Shown here: positions 24,957-32,579 of the stretch, piece by piece
How positions within the stretch are numbered: position 1 is the first letter of the stretch
How the letters are laid out: each line of letters starts with the position of its first letter
Assembly: GCA_038317345.1 (NCBI GenBank)
Contig: JBBQBH010000006.1
Span: 1-64,000 of the forward strand
Direction of reading: 5' to 3'
DNA: 64,000 nt
Origin: Mayfieldus sp038317345
Lineage (GTDB): Bacteria > Actinomycetota > Thermoleophilia > Solirubrobacterales > 70-9
Program-made: the position numbers and the translations under genes
The notes under the pieces: model-generated
The model's input: the letters and a program-made list of their open reading frames with translations, nothing else
Databases searched by the model: none
Told to the model about the DNA's origin: nothing

Positions 24957-24960
24957 CTAA

Positions 24961-25410
24961 ATGCTGAACAGGCTCCGTGAGAGGGCCGGAAGCGAGAAGG
25001 GGTTCACCCTGATCGAGCTTTTGGTCGTGATGTTGATTTTGGGAATTCTGGCGGCGATCGCCATTCCGGCGTTCCTCAACCAGAAGAACAAGGCAACCGA
25101 CAGCCAGGCAAAGGTCACTGTGCGGACGCTGCAGACCGCGATGGAGACGTGTTCGACCGATAACAACGGCACCTACCCCGCGGCCTGCAGCATTGCCGCG
25201 CTGCGCGCGATCGAAAAGTCGCTCCCGCAGGCCGGTGCGAACGAAATCGCCACGCCGGGTACGCCGGCTGGCGGATACACAGTCAGCGCGATTTCGTCCA
25301 ACGGAAACAGGTTCAATGTCATTCGGGATGTAAACGGCGCTGTGACACACACGTGTGTTGTGCCCGCCGGCAAGGACCGGGGTGGCTGCCAGACAGGCAA
25401 CACCTGGTAA
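24961..25410 (+). CDS. pilA: major type IV pilin PilA
   Basis: 149 residues with a class III (type IVa) signal: MLNRLRERAGSEKG then FTLIELLVVMLILGILAAIA, cleaved by PilD after Gly-14 with Glu at +5. The hydrophobic N-helix forms the fibre core. The C-terminal globular domain holds four cysteines (METCSTDN, PAACSI, HTCVV, GGCQTG), giving a probable disulphide-closed D-region. AGGAGG ribosome site, own leader and a strong terminator-like hairpin 43 bp downstream mark it as a separately and highly expressed gene, as expected for the structural subunit. Confidence 0.94.
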   Translation: MLNRLRERAGSEKGFTLIELLVVMLILGILAAIAIPAFLNQKNKATDSQAKVTVRTLQTAMETCSTDNNGTYPAACSIAALRAIEKSLPQAGANEIATPGTPAGGYTVSAISSNGNRFNVIRDVNGAVTHTCVVPAGKDRGGCQTGNTW

Positions 25411-25452
25411 CCGAAGCATGACCGAGGCCTGATGGCCAAAGTCGAATCGTGT

Positions 25453-25480
25453 GAGGGGCGGGCCTGCGGGCTCGCCCCTC
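25453..25480 (+). terminator. terminator-like hairpin after pilA
   Basis: GAGGGGCGGGCC / GGCTCGCCCCTC forms a 12-bp stem (one G-U pair) with a four-base loop. It lies 43 bp after the pilA stop and 108 bp before the next prepilin gene. No T-run, but position and stability fit a partial terminator that sets pilA transcripts above the downstream minor components. Confidence 0.6.
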
Positions 25481-25588
25481 GTGCGCTCCACCTGACCGTC
25501 AGTAAGTGCTCCCAGCCGGTCGAGCGAGCTGCCCCCTTGCTTCAGGTCCAGGCTCCAAGAGCCGATCAAATGAAAGAGATTTGCGCTG

Positions 25589-26203
25589 ATGCACAACAAC
25601 GCTGACAAGCTGAAGACCCGAACCCGAATCCTCAGGCACCTGCTCCAGGAGCGAGGCTGGACCCTGATCGAGCTGTTGGTCGGGATCACGGTCACTCTCG
25701 GGGTAATGCTTGCCGCTTTTCCGATCATCGACGGAGCGGCCAACACCTCGGGCCGGGTCCAGCAGGCGGCGCAGAGTGTCGGCGATGCGCGGGTGTTCTC
25801 GGACCAGGTCCTGCGCGACCTGCGCCCCAGCTATCAAATTGGGGGCAACTCCTCCACCGGATTCACGGTTTACACCTACGTCCGGCACGCTTGCGGCACC
25901 GGCAACCCTTCGGCTGAGACCCCATGCAGGGTCACCTACTCCTGCGCAGAGACAACCCCCAGTACCACCCCTGCTACCTATGAATGCGCGCGTCAGGAGA
26001 GCAATCTCAACGGCAGCGGGGCGGGGCCCTCGGTCACCATGGTCACCGGGCTTTCCAGTGACGCCGCGTTCAACTACCCAGCGACGACCTGCGACTTCGT
26101 CTGCTACGTGGGCATCAGGCTCGTCCTTCCGAACGATCAAAGCACCGGCGGCGACGCGATCACCCTCCACGACGGCACCGCCCTGCGAAACGTCGGATCA
26201 TGA
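25589..26203 (+). CDS. minor prepilin (PilW/PilJ-like)
   Basis: 204 residues. A 22-residue basic leader ends in Gly before WTLIELLVGITVTLGVMLAA, a prepilin cleavage site with Glu at +5. The globular part contains PIIDGAANTSGRVQQAAQSV, then beta-rich sequence with several cysteines. It probably primes or caps pilus assembly. The stop overlaps the start of the next prepilin by ATGA at 26200. Confidence 0.8.
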   Translation: MHNNADKLKTRTRILRHLLQERGWTLIELLVGITVTLGVMLAAFPIIDGAANTSGRVQQAAQSVGDARVFSDQVLRDLRPSYQIGGNSSTGFTVYTYVRHACGTGNPSAETPCRVTYSCAETTPSTTPATYECARQESNLNGSGAGPSVTMVTGLSSDAAFNYPATTCDFVCYVGIRLVLPNDQSTGGDAITLHDGTALRNVGS

Positions 26204-27627
26204 ATTTCCTCGCAAACGCCCGCCGCCGCGCCGCCGCGCCCGCGGACGAGGACGGCTTCGTACTGATCGAGGCAGTGATCGCCGCATTCATCCTGATCCT
26301 CGCCGCAGTGGCGATCTTCGACGCCTACGACGCCAGCAGCCGCGCCACCTTCCGCGCTCAGGCGACCCAGGTCGAGTTGGGCCAGGCCCAGAAGGAGTTG
26401 GAAACGATACGAACCTTGCCGTACACCCAAATCGCGCTCACGTCCGAGCCCGCCCACTCCACCGTTCCCACGAGCCCGTTGAACCGGGTGCTGAATGGAC
26501 AGTTCAACCTGGCCCGCGCCGGTTCCACAAACTACGCGTCGATGGTGTGGAACGGCAGCCCCAAGGATGATGGAACCCAAGTGGACAACGGGACAATCAA
26601 TCCCGGCCCCGAGACTTTCACGAGCGGCGACATATCGGGAACGATCTGGCGGTTCGTCGTCTGGCAGAGCGACAACGGTTGCCCTCTGCAGAGTTGCAGC
26701 GGACAGGACCTGAAGAGAGTGATCATCGTTGTCCAGCCCGACGCCACCGCTGCCGGAGGTACCCGGCCCTACATCGAGCTCCACTCCGACTTCATCGACC
26801 CGACCGCCAACTCGATGCCCGCCAGTGTTCCCCCCGGTAACCCGGGGGACCAGCAGCAGCAGTTCTGGCTCAGCGACACCCCCTGCGATCCCGTCGGCCC
26901 GACGATACGCCAGGACATCACCGCCCCCCATCTCCTCCACAACACGCTCGGAGACTGTATCGACGGAAAGCGGACTGGGGCGACGCCGGGGGCCCCTGAC
27001 GCATTGCTTACCACCCAGCCCCCGGGCGACCTGACCGACCCCTACTACGACTATCAGAGCGAGTTGAATCCGCCTCCCCCGGGCACCGACGAGGGGATCC
27101 AGATCGTGCCCGAGGTAAAGAGCACCCCGCCCGACCCGCCCAACCCACCGTGCAAATGGATGGCGGACGGGAGCCCCGACCCCCACAGCAGCTTTCACGT
27201 TTGGCTCAGCGACGAGATACCGCCCACGATTCAACCCTTTAGGCTCAGCGGGACGGTCACACTGTCCTTCTTCTCGCGGACGCTGAGCCCCAACCAGTTC
27301 CCGGGAAAGATCTGCATCTGGCTGTTCAGACGCACCCCGGGTGGCACCAACCTCCTCTTCGGCGGCGATACGCAAACGGCGTCGTGGACCTACTCGTCGG
27401 GCGGCAACTGGCCGGCCGACTACGGCGATCCGTCAGACGAGTTGCCGATACCCATCAAGGCCACCACGGACCTAGGGGCACAGAGTGTGGAGCCGAAGTC
27501 GAGGATCGGCCTGGCGATAAGCGTCGCATCCGACGTCCCCGAAGCACTGGAGCTGATGTACGACCATCCGCTCTTTCCCTCCGAGCTCCTCATCGATACC
27601 ACGACCCCGCTGCCACCGACCCCCTAG
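26200..27627 (+). CDS. large minor prepilin (PilV-like) with C-terminal beta domain
   Basis: 475 residues, start ATG overlapping the previous stop. Prepilin-like N-terminus: basic leader, Gly, then FVLIEAVIAAFILILAAVAI with Glu at +5, followed by the PilV-type helix (ATQVELGQAQKELETIRTLP). Residues ~90-200 are an ordinary minor-pilin domain; the remaining ~270 residues add a Pro-rich linker (NPPPPGTDEG) and a beta-sandwich-like region (RLSGTVTLSFFSRTLSPNQF, SRIGLAISVASDVPEALELM). Typical PilV is ~180 residues, so the extension may be an adhesive or tip domain. Confidence 0.75.
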   Translation: MNFLANARRRAAAPADEDGFVLIEAVIAAFILILAAVAIFDAYDASSRATFRAQATQVELGQAQKELETIRTLPYTQIALTSEPAHSTVPTSPLNRVLNGQFNLARAGSTNYASMVWNGSPKDDGTQVDNGTINPGPETFTSGDISGTIWRFVVWQSDNGCPLQSCSGQDLKRVIIVVQPDATAAGGTRPYIELHSDFIDPTANSMPASVPPGNPGDQQQQFWLSDTPCDPVGPTIRQDITAPHLLHNTLGDCIDGKRTGATPGAPDALLTTQPPGDLTDPYYDYQSELNPPPPGTDEGIQIVPEVKSTPPDPPNPPCKWMADGSPDPHSSFHVWLSDEIPPTIQPFRLSGTVTLSFFSRTLSPNQFPGKICIWLFRRTPGGTNLLFGGDTQTASWTYSSGGNWPADYGDPSDELPIPIKATTDLGAQSVEPKSRIGLAISVASDVPEALELMYDHPLFPSELLIDTTTPLPPTP

Positions 27628-27693
27628 CGGGGAGAGTCCTGGGCGGCTCCGTCCTTATCCTCAAGCGGTGCCGTCGCGACGCCGATTGAGCAG

Positions 27694-28458
27694 ATGATGG
27701 CCGCAGCAGCATCACTCGCATTCCTCGGCGGCATCTGCGCCGGAAGCTTTGTCAGCGTGGTCGCCCACCGGGTGCCGCGCCGACTCTCGATCATCGGACC
27801 GCGGTCGCAGTGCCCGAGCTGCGGGGCCCAGATCGCCGCCTACGACAACATTCCGGTGATCTCCTGGCTGCTGCTGCGAGGTCGCTGCCGCAGTTGCGCA
27901 GCGCCGATCTCGCTGCGCTATCCGGCCGTCGAGCTATCCGTCGGCGTGGCCTTCGTCGCCACCGTGCTGGTGCTGTGGGACCAACCGGCACAGCTTGCCC
28001 TCGGCTTGGTCTTCGTGGCGACGCTCGCGGCGATCACCCTCACCGACCTCGAGCAGAGGATCATCCCCAATCGCATCCTGGTGGTCTCGGCGCTGATCGG
28101 CGTCGCGATCGGGGCTGCCGTCGACCCCGGCAGCCTGCCGGAGCGCGGGCTCGCGGCACTTGCCGCCGGGGGGCTGCTGCTGCTCATGGCGCTCGTCTAC
28201 CCGAGGGGGATGGGCATGGGCGACGTCAAGCTCGCTGCCCTCATGGGCCTCTATCTGGGCAGCGCCGTGGCCCCGGCGCTTTTGATCGGCTTTCTCGTTG
28301 GGGCCCTCGTCGGCGTCGGCTTGATCCTGCGCGACGGCGCCGCCGCACGCAAGCAGGGAGTGCCGTTTGGGCCCTTCCTCGCCTTGGGAGGGCTCTGCGG
28401 TCTGCTGGCAGGCAACCAGATCATCGACTGGTACCTGAGCACGTTTCCAGGCCATTAG
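27694..28458 (+). CDS. pilD: prepilin peptidase / N-methyltransferase PilD
   Basis: 254 residues, membrane aspartyl protease that cleaves and methylates prepilins. The N-terminal part has GSFVSVVAHRVPRRL and two CxxC pairs (CPSCGAQIAAYDNIPVISW, CRSCAAPIS). Catalytic Asp residues are in ITLTDLEQRIIPNRI and GMGMGDVKLAALMGLYLG. Seven or eight hydrophobic segments follow the family pattern. It should process PilA and the two minor prepilins encoded immediately upstream, and perhaps the PilX-like protein. Confidence 0.93.
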   Translation: MMAAAASLAFLGGICAGSFVSVVAHRVPRRLSIIGPRSQCPSCGAQIAAYDNIPVISWLLLRGRCRSCAAPISLRYPAVELSVGVAFVATVLVLWDQPAQLALGLVFVATLAAITLTDLEQRIIPNRILVVSALIGVAIGAAVDPGSLPERGLAALAAGGLLLLMALVYPRGMGMGDVKLAALMGLYLGSAVAPALLIGFLVGALVGVGLILRDGAAARKQGVPFGPFLALGGLCGLLAGNQIIDWYLSTFPGH

Positions 28459-28571
28459 CTGCGACCCCGTTGCAGGGGTTGCAAGGCCACGATCAGAAAT
28501 CCACGGGAGCTCTCAAGCCCACGTCGAATACGGCCGATGGTGACTGGGTCACCTGGACGTGCGTATTAGTG

Positions 28572-29675
28572 ATGCTCTCCACCAGCAACGACAAGTCAAT
28601 CATCGGGCTCGACGTGGAGGCCGGAAGCCTGGCTGCCTCGCAGCTCGCAGGCGACGGATCGCGGTCAGTTTCCCAGGTCGCCATCACGCCGCTCGAGGGT
28701 GGCCTGATCAAGGAGGGCGAGGTCATCGACCCAGAAGGGCTCAGCACTGCGCTTCGCTCGATGTTTTCCGAGCACAAGCTCTCGAAGACGGTTCGTGTCG
28801 GGATCGCCAATCAACGAGTCGCCGTGAGGACGTTCCGGCTCCCGTTGATCGAGGATCCCAAGGAGCTCGACACGGCGATTCGATTCCAAGCCCAGGAGCA
28901 TCTGCCGATGCCACTGGACCAGGCCGTCCTCGAGCACCAGGTGGTGGCTCGCTCGGACGATGGCGACGGGAACCGCAGCATGGAGGTCGTCGCCGTGGCC
29001 GCGCGTCGGGACATGCTGCAAAGCCTGCTCACGGCGCTGTCCGGGGCCGGGCTGCGCCCGGCAGGGATCGATCTTTCCGCCTTTGCGTTGATCCGCGCCC
29101 TCTCCGGCGTGACGGACGGCCCGACGGCCGACCCGACCGACTCCACGGTCGCTTCGGAACCAGGGGCTGAAGGCACTCACGCCCCTGCGTCTCTGTACTG
29201 CAACCTCGGCGACGTCACCAACCTCGCCGTGGCGCGTGGCTCCAGCTGCCTCTTCACTCGTGTCTCTCCCTTTGGAGTCGAGGTGATCGCCCAAAGACTC
29301 GCCGAGCGCCGCACCCTTGCCATGGACCACGCTCGGCAATGGCTCACCCACGTCGGCTTCGAACGCCCCCTTGGCGAGATCGAGGGCGACCCCGAGATCA
29401 TCGCCGCGACCAGAGAGGTTCTCGAGGAGGGAGCTTCGAAGCTGGCCGACGAGCTTCGGCTTTCGCTGGAGTTCTACGCAGCACAGGAGGGCGTCCCGCC
29501 GGTGGAGCGGATCGTGATTGCCGGCGCCGGTAGCGCAATCCCGGGCCTCATCGGTCGTCTGCAGACGGGACTCGGCCAAGACCTGGCAACGGTAAGGCCA
29601 GGTGCCCTCGCCCAGCTCGGAGACGAGGCAGCGGCCCGACTGACGGTTTCCTACGGCCTCGCCCTGGAGGACTGA
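28572..29675 (+). CDS. pilM: type IV pilus assembly protein PilM (actin-like ATPase)
   Basis: 367 residues. Actin/FtsA-fold motifs: KSIIGLDVEAGSLAASQL at the start, RVGIANQRVAVRTFRLP, KELDTAIRFQAQEHLPMPLD, SLYCNLGDVTNLAVARG (phosphate-2-like) and ERIVIAGAGSAIPGLIGRL (adenosine motif). PilM forms a cytoplasmic ring and binds the PilN N-terminus. ATG 28572 is preferred within a much longer open frame that runs back antisense-like through pilD. The 113 bp before it hold no other gene. Confidence 0.9.
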   Translation: MLSTSNDKSIIGLDVEAGSLAASQLAGDGSRSVSQVAITPLEGGLIKEGEVIDPEGLSTALRSMFSEHKLSKTVRVGIANQRVAVRTFRLPLIEDPKELDTAIRFQAQEHLPMPLDQAVLEHQVVARSDDGDGNRSMEVVAVAARRDMLQSLLTALSGAGLRPAGIDLSAFALIRALSGVTDGPTADPTDSTVASEPGAEGTHAPASLYCNLGDVTNLAVARGSSCLFTRVSPFGVEVIAQRLAERRTLAMDHARQWLTHVGFERPLGEIEGDPEIIAATREVLEEGASKLADELRLSLEFYAAQEGVPPVERIVIAGAGSAIPGLIGRLQTGLGQDLATVRPGALAQLGDEAAARLTVSYGLALED

Positions 29676-29677
29676 AC

Positions 29678-30433
29678 GTGCGCCCCGTCAACCTCATCCC
29701 GCCCGAGGATCGCCACGGTGGGACACCGGTGCGCACCGGTCCAATCGCCTATCTGCTGGTCGGGGCGCTTGCGATTGCGCTTGCTGCGGTGACGATGGTG
29801 GTCCTCGCCAACAACAAGATCGACGATCGCAAGGCAGAGATCGCTCAGTTGAACCAGCAGGTAGCGGCGGTCAGCGCGCAGGCGGACCAGCTGCAGCCCT
29901 TCATCCAGTTCAGCGACAGCGAGCGCCAGCGCACCGACACCGTCCGGGCCCTCGCCAACAGCCGCTTCGACTGGGAGCGCGTCATGCGTGAGCTCTCGCT
30001 GGTGCTCCCCGGCGACATCTCGTTGACCGACCTCACCGCCACAGCGCCGAGCGCAGCCACAGCTGACGCCAGCGGGACGGCGACAGGCGCGCCCACAGTG
30101 CCCACCCTGGAATTGACCGGATGCGCGCAGGGACATGACGGGGTCGCAGGATTCCTCTCGGCTCTGCGCGACATCGACGGTGTGACCAGCGTCGATCTGC
30201 AGAGCTCCGAGCGCGCCAGCGCTGACGAAATCTCAGGTTCGAGCAGCACGAGCACCACAGATTGCCGCACCAACCTCTCGATTTCGAAGTTCACCCTTAC
30301 GGTGGCGTTCGGTGCCGCTCCAGCTAGCCAGGGATCGGCTGCCGCCCCCGCTGCTGCCGCGCCCGCCGCTGCCGCGCCCGCGTCAACACCAGCTGTCCCG
30401 GCCTCGGCCACGACCACCGGAACGGGAGGCTGA
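29678..30433 (+). CDS. pilN: type IV pilus assembly protein PilN
   Basis: 251 residues from GTG 29678, two bases after pilM. It starts with the PilM-binding peptide RPVNLIPPEDR, the hallmark of PilN, then one membrane helix (YLLVGALAIALAAVTMVV) and a coiled coil (KIDDRKAEIAQLNQQVAAVS). The ferredoxin-like domain has VMRELSLVLPGDISLTDL and FLSALRDIDGVTSVDLQSSE. A C-terminal Ala/Pro/Thr tail is added. It links PilM to PilO at the membrane. Confidence 0.9.
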   Translation: MRPVNLIPPEDRHGGTPVRTGPIAYLLVGALAIALAAVTMVVLANNKIDDRKAEIAQLNQQVAAVSAQADQLQPFIQFSDSERQRTDTVRALANSRFDWERVMRELSLVLPGDISLTDLTATAPSAATADASGTATGAPTVPTLELTGCAQGHDGVAGFLSALRDIDGVTSVDLQSSERASADEISGSSSTSTTDCRTNLSISKFTLTVAFGAAPASQGSAAAPAAAAPAAAAPASTPAVPASATTTGTGG

Positions 30434-30434
30434 G

Positions 30435-31196
30435 ATGAATTTGAAGGGAGCCGATCGCAACATCCTCTTCGTGCTGCCCGTGATCGTGGTCTTGGCGGCC
30501 GTTTGGATTCTCGTGGTCTCGCCCAAGCAGGACCAGGTGAAGAAGCTCGACACGGCGATAAGCGCGCTGCAGAGCCAAGTCGAACAGCAGCGTGCCACGG
30601 TGCAGCAGGGCCGCCAGGCGCGAAAGCACTTCGCCAGCGACTACCAGCGGCTGGTCGTGACGGGCAAGGCGGTCCCGGCCCAGGACGAGGCCGCCTCGCT
30701 GCTGGTCCAGGTGAACAAGATCGCAGGGCTCTCGGGAGTCAAATTTCAGAAGATCTCGCAGGGCGGCGACCAAGCTGCATCCTCAGGAGCATCGGCCACC
30801 ACCCCGGCGGCGACCACCGTGTCGGGCGGCGCCAGCCCCGGGCCGGGTGGCCTGACGACGCTGCCCTACACCCTCACCTTCGAGGGCAACTTCTTTCAGA
30901 TCGCAGACTTCATTGCGAGGATCGACCGGCTCGTCGATCCGAAGGGAGGCACGATCGCCGCCAACGGCCGCCTTACGACCATCGACAGCTTCACCTTGGG
31001 GGCCGATGGAACAAAGCCATACCCGCTTCTGTTGGCGACCGTATCGGTCACGACCTACATGACCCCGGACGCCCAGGCAGCCGCCGCAGGGGCAGCAGCG
31101 CCGGCCGCTGCCCCGGCATCGAGTGCCGCCCCGGCACCCTCGTCGTCTTCCACCGCCCCCGCTTCCTCCACAACCGCAGCGCCGGCAACCCCATGA
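30435..31196 (+). CDS. pilO: type IV pilus assembly protein PilO
   Basis: 253 residues: one N-terminal helix (NILFVLPVIVVLAAVWILVV), a coiled coil (QVKKLDTAISALQSQVEQQR), then a ferredoxin-like fold (LPYTLTFEGNFFQIADFIAR, RLTTIDSFTLGADGTKPYPL), the PilO layout. The tail after ~215 is low-complexity Ala/Pro/Ser. With PilN it forms the alignment subcomplex. It follows pilN by one base and overlaps the next gene by ATGA. Confidence 0.88.
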   Translation: MNLKGADRNILFVLPVIVVLAAVWILVVSPKQDQVKKLDTAISALQSQVEQQRATVQQGRQARKHFASDYQRLVVTGKAVPAQDEAASLLVQVNKIAGLSGVKFQKISQGGDQAASSGASATTPAATTVSGGASPGPGGLTTLPYTLTFEGNFFQIADFIARIDRLVDPKGGTIAANGRLTTIDSFTLGADGTKPYPLLLATVSVTTYMTPDAQAAAAGAAAPAAAPASSAAPAPSSSSTAPASSTTAAPATP

Positions 31197-32104
31197 ACTT
31201 CCAAAGTCCACAGCTCCTGACCGACCTCTACAGCGACCTGCGCGACCGGCGCCTGCTGCCACTGATCGTCGTCCTGCTTGCCGGGATGGTGCTGGTCCCA
31301 ATCGCGCTCTCCAAGTCGTCGAAGACTCCACCCCCGACGGCACCCGGGCCCGTTACGGCGGTTCCGAGTAAGTCGTCGGTGCCCGCCACGCAAGTGGCCT
31401 TGTCCGATCCGGGCCTGCGCGACTATCGGCGCCGCTTGAGCGGAGACACGCCGCAGGATCCCTTCCTGCCGCAGTTGGGGGCCTCTTTCGGCTCCGGGAC
31501 CTCCACAGCTGCCGGCAGCAGCACGGGCGGGTTGACTCCGACTGGTGGGCTGCCTCCGACAACGTCGAGCGGATCGAACGTCGGGCTGACCGCGGAGGGC
31601 AAGGCTGCAGCCGCCGCGGCCGGTGCAAGCACTCCGACTGGCGGCAGCACTACCCAGTCGTCGTCCACACCCACGACGACTACGCAGAACAAGTACTTCT
31701 TCTACCGCGTGAAGCTGCGGACCGGCGAGGTTGGCCAGAAGCTGACCGTGCGCGACAGCGTCGGCACCCTCACCCCATTGCCGAGCAAGAGCGTGCCGGC
31801 GCTCGAGTTCCTGGGCGTGACCACCAATTCTTCCTTCCAACCAACGAGGGCGGTGTTCCTCGTCTCCTCGGCGGTCAGCTCGATCGACGGCGAGGGCACC
31901 TGCACCTTCGCCGGCACCTATTGCCAGATCCTCTCCCTGAAGCCGGGCGAGCACGAGGATCTGGTCTGGACCGACGGCCGCGCCTTCAGGGTCGACCTGG
32001 TCAATTTCGACCTCATTGTTCGCAACAATCCGCCGTCGGTCGCCGGCCAGGGCTCGTCGGGCAACGGCCCCAGCGGCTCCCCAGGCCGGCACTTCACTTT
32101 CTGA
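31193..32104 (+). CDS. PilP-position membrane-anchored pilus protein
   Basis: 303 residues. One N-terminal helix (LLPLIVVLLAGMVLVPIAL), a long Thr/Ser/Pro/Gly linker (~residues 45-165), then a compact beta domain (KYFFYRVKLRTGEVGQKLTV, ALEFLGVTTNSSFQPTRAVF, GTCTFAGTYCQILSLKPGEH) with a Cys pair. Position after pilO and the architecture recall PilP, which docks on the secretin in diderms; here, with no outer membrane evident, it would sit in or reach the wall. No sequence-level PilP match is claimed. Confidence 0.7.
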   Translation: MNFQSPQLLTDLYSDLRDRRLLPLIVVLLAGMVLVPIALSKSSKTPPPTAPGPVTAVPSKSSVPATQVALSDPGLRDYRRRLSGDTPQDPFLPQLGASFGSGTSTAAGSSTGGLTPTGGLPPTTSSGSNVGLTAEGKAAAAAAGASTPTGGSTTQSSSTPTTTTQNKYFFYRVKLRTGEVGQKLTVRDSVGTLTPLPSKSVPALEFLGVTTNSSFQPTRAVFLVSSAVSSIDGEGTCTFAGTYCQILSLKPGEHEDLVWTDGRAFRVDLVNFDLIVRNNPPSVAGQGSSGNGPSGSPGRHFTF

Positions 32105-32159
32105 AGCATCGGCGCTACACTTGCTGAAGCGAGGGAGGACCCCCGATTCCTCTGCTTCT

Positions 32160-32507
32160 ATGAGCGCAATAAGCAACGCCAGCTGCCCAGTTTGCCGCAC
32201 CTCCGAGATCGTCTCGGGCAAGTGGACCCTCTTGGTGATTCGCGACCTCGCCGACGGCAGCCGGCGCTTCTGTGAGCTCGAGCGGTCGCTCGAAGGGATC
32301 AGCCCGCGGACCCTTTCGCTGCGCCTACGGGCCCTCGAGGAGCAGGGAATCGTCAAGCGCAACACCTATCCCGAGGTTCCGCCGCGGGTCGAATACGCGC
32401 TGACCGAGAAGGGTGAGGCTCTGGTGCCCCTGATCGAGGACATGCGCACCTACGGTCGCCGCTGGCTGCCGAGCAGCGCCTCGGACAAGGTTCCGGCCGC
32501 CGCATAG
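32160..32507 (+). CDS. HxlR-family winged-helix transcription regulator
   Basis: 115 residues. HxlR features: CPVCRTSEIVSGKWTLLVIR near the N-terminus, RRFCELERSLEGISPRTLSL as the recognition region, LRALEEQGIVKRNTYPEVPP wing, and VEYALTEKGEALVPLIEDM. These regulators sense redox or small molecules, often through the N-terminal Cys, here paired as CPVC. It sits 55 bp after the pilus operon; the target is unknown. Confidence 0.9.
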   Translation: MSAISNASCPVCRTSEIVSGKWTLLVIRDLADGSRRFCELERSLEGISPRTLSLRLRALEEQGIVKRNTYPEVPPRVEYALTEKGEALVPLIEDMRTYGRRWLPSSASDKVPAAA

Positions 32508-32579
32508 TAGGGCCGCTCTTTCTCTGCAAGCACCCGTGCAGCCGCAGGAGGCGCTCGGGCACGGAAGAATCGTGTCGGC

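Noticed and set aside
27810..28571. upstream part of the long frame that contains pilM
   Set aside because: It overlaps pilD in another frame and encodes no PilM sequence; PilM begins at 28572.
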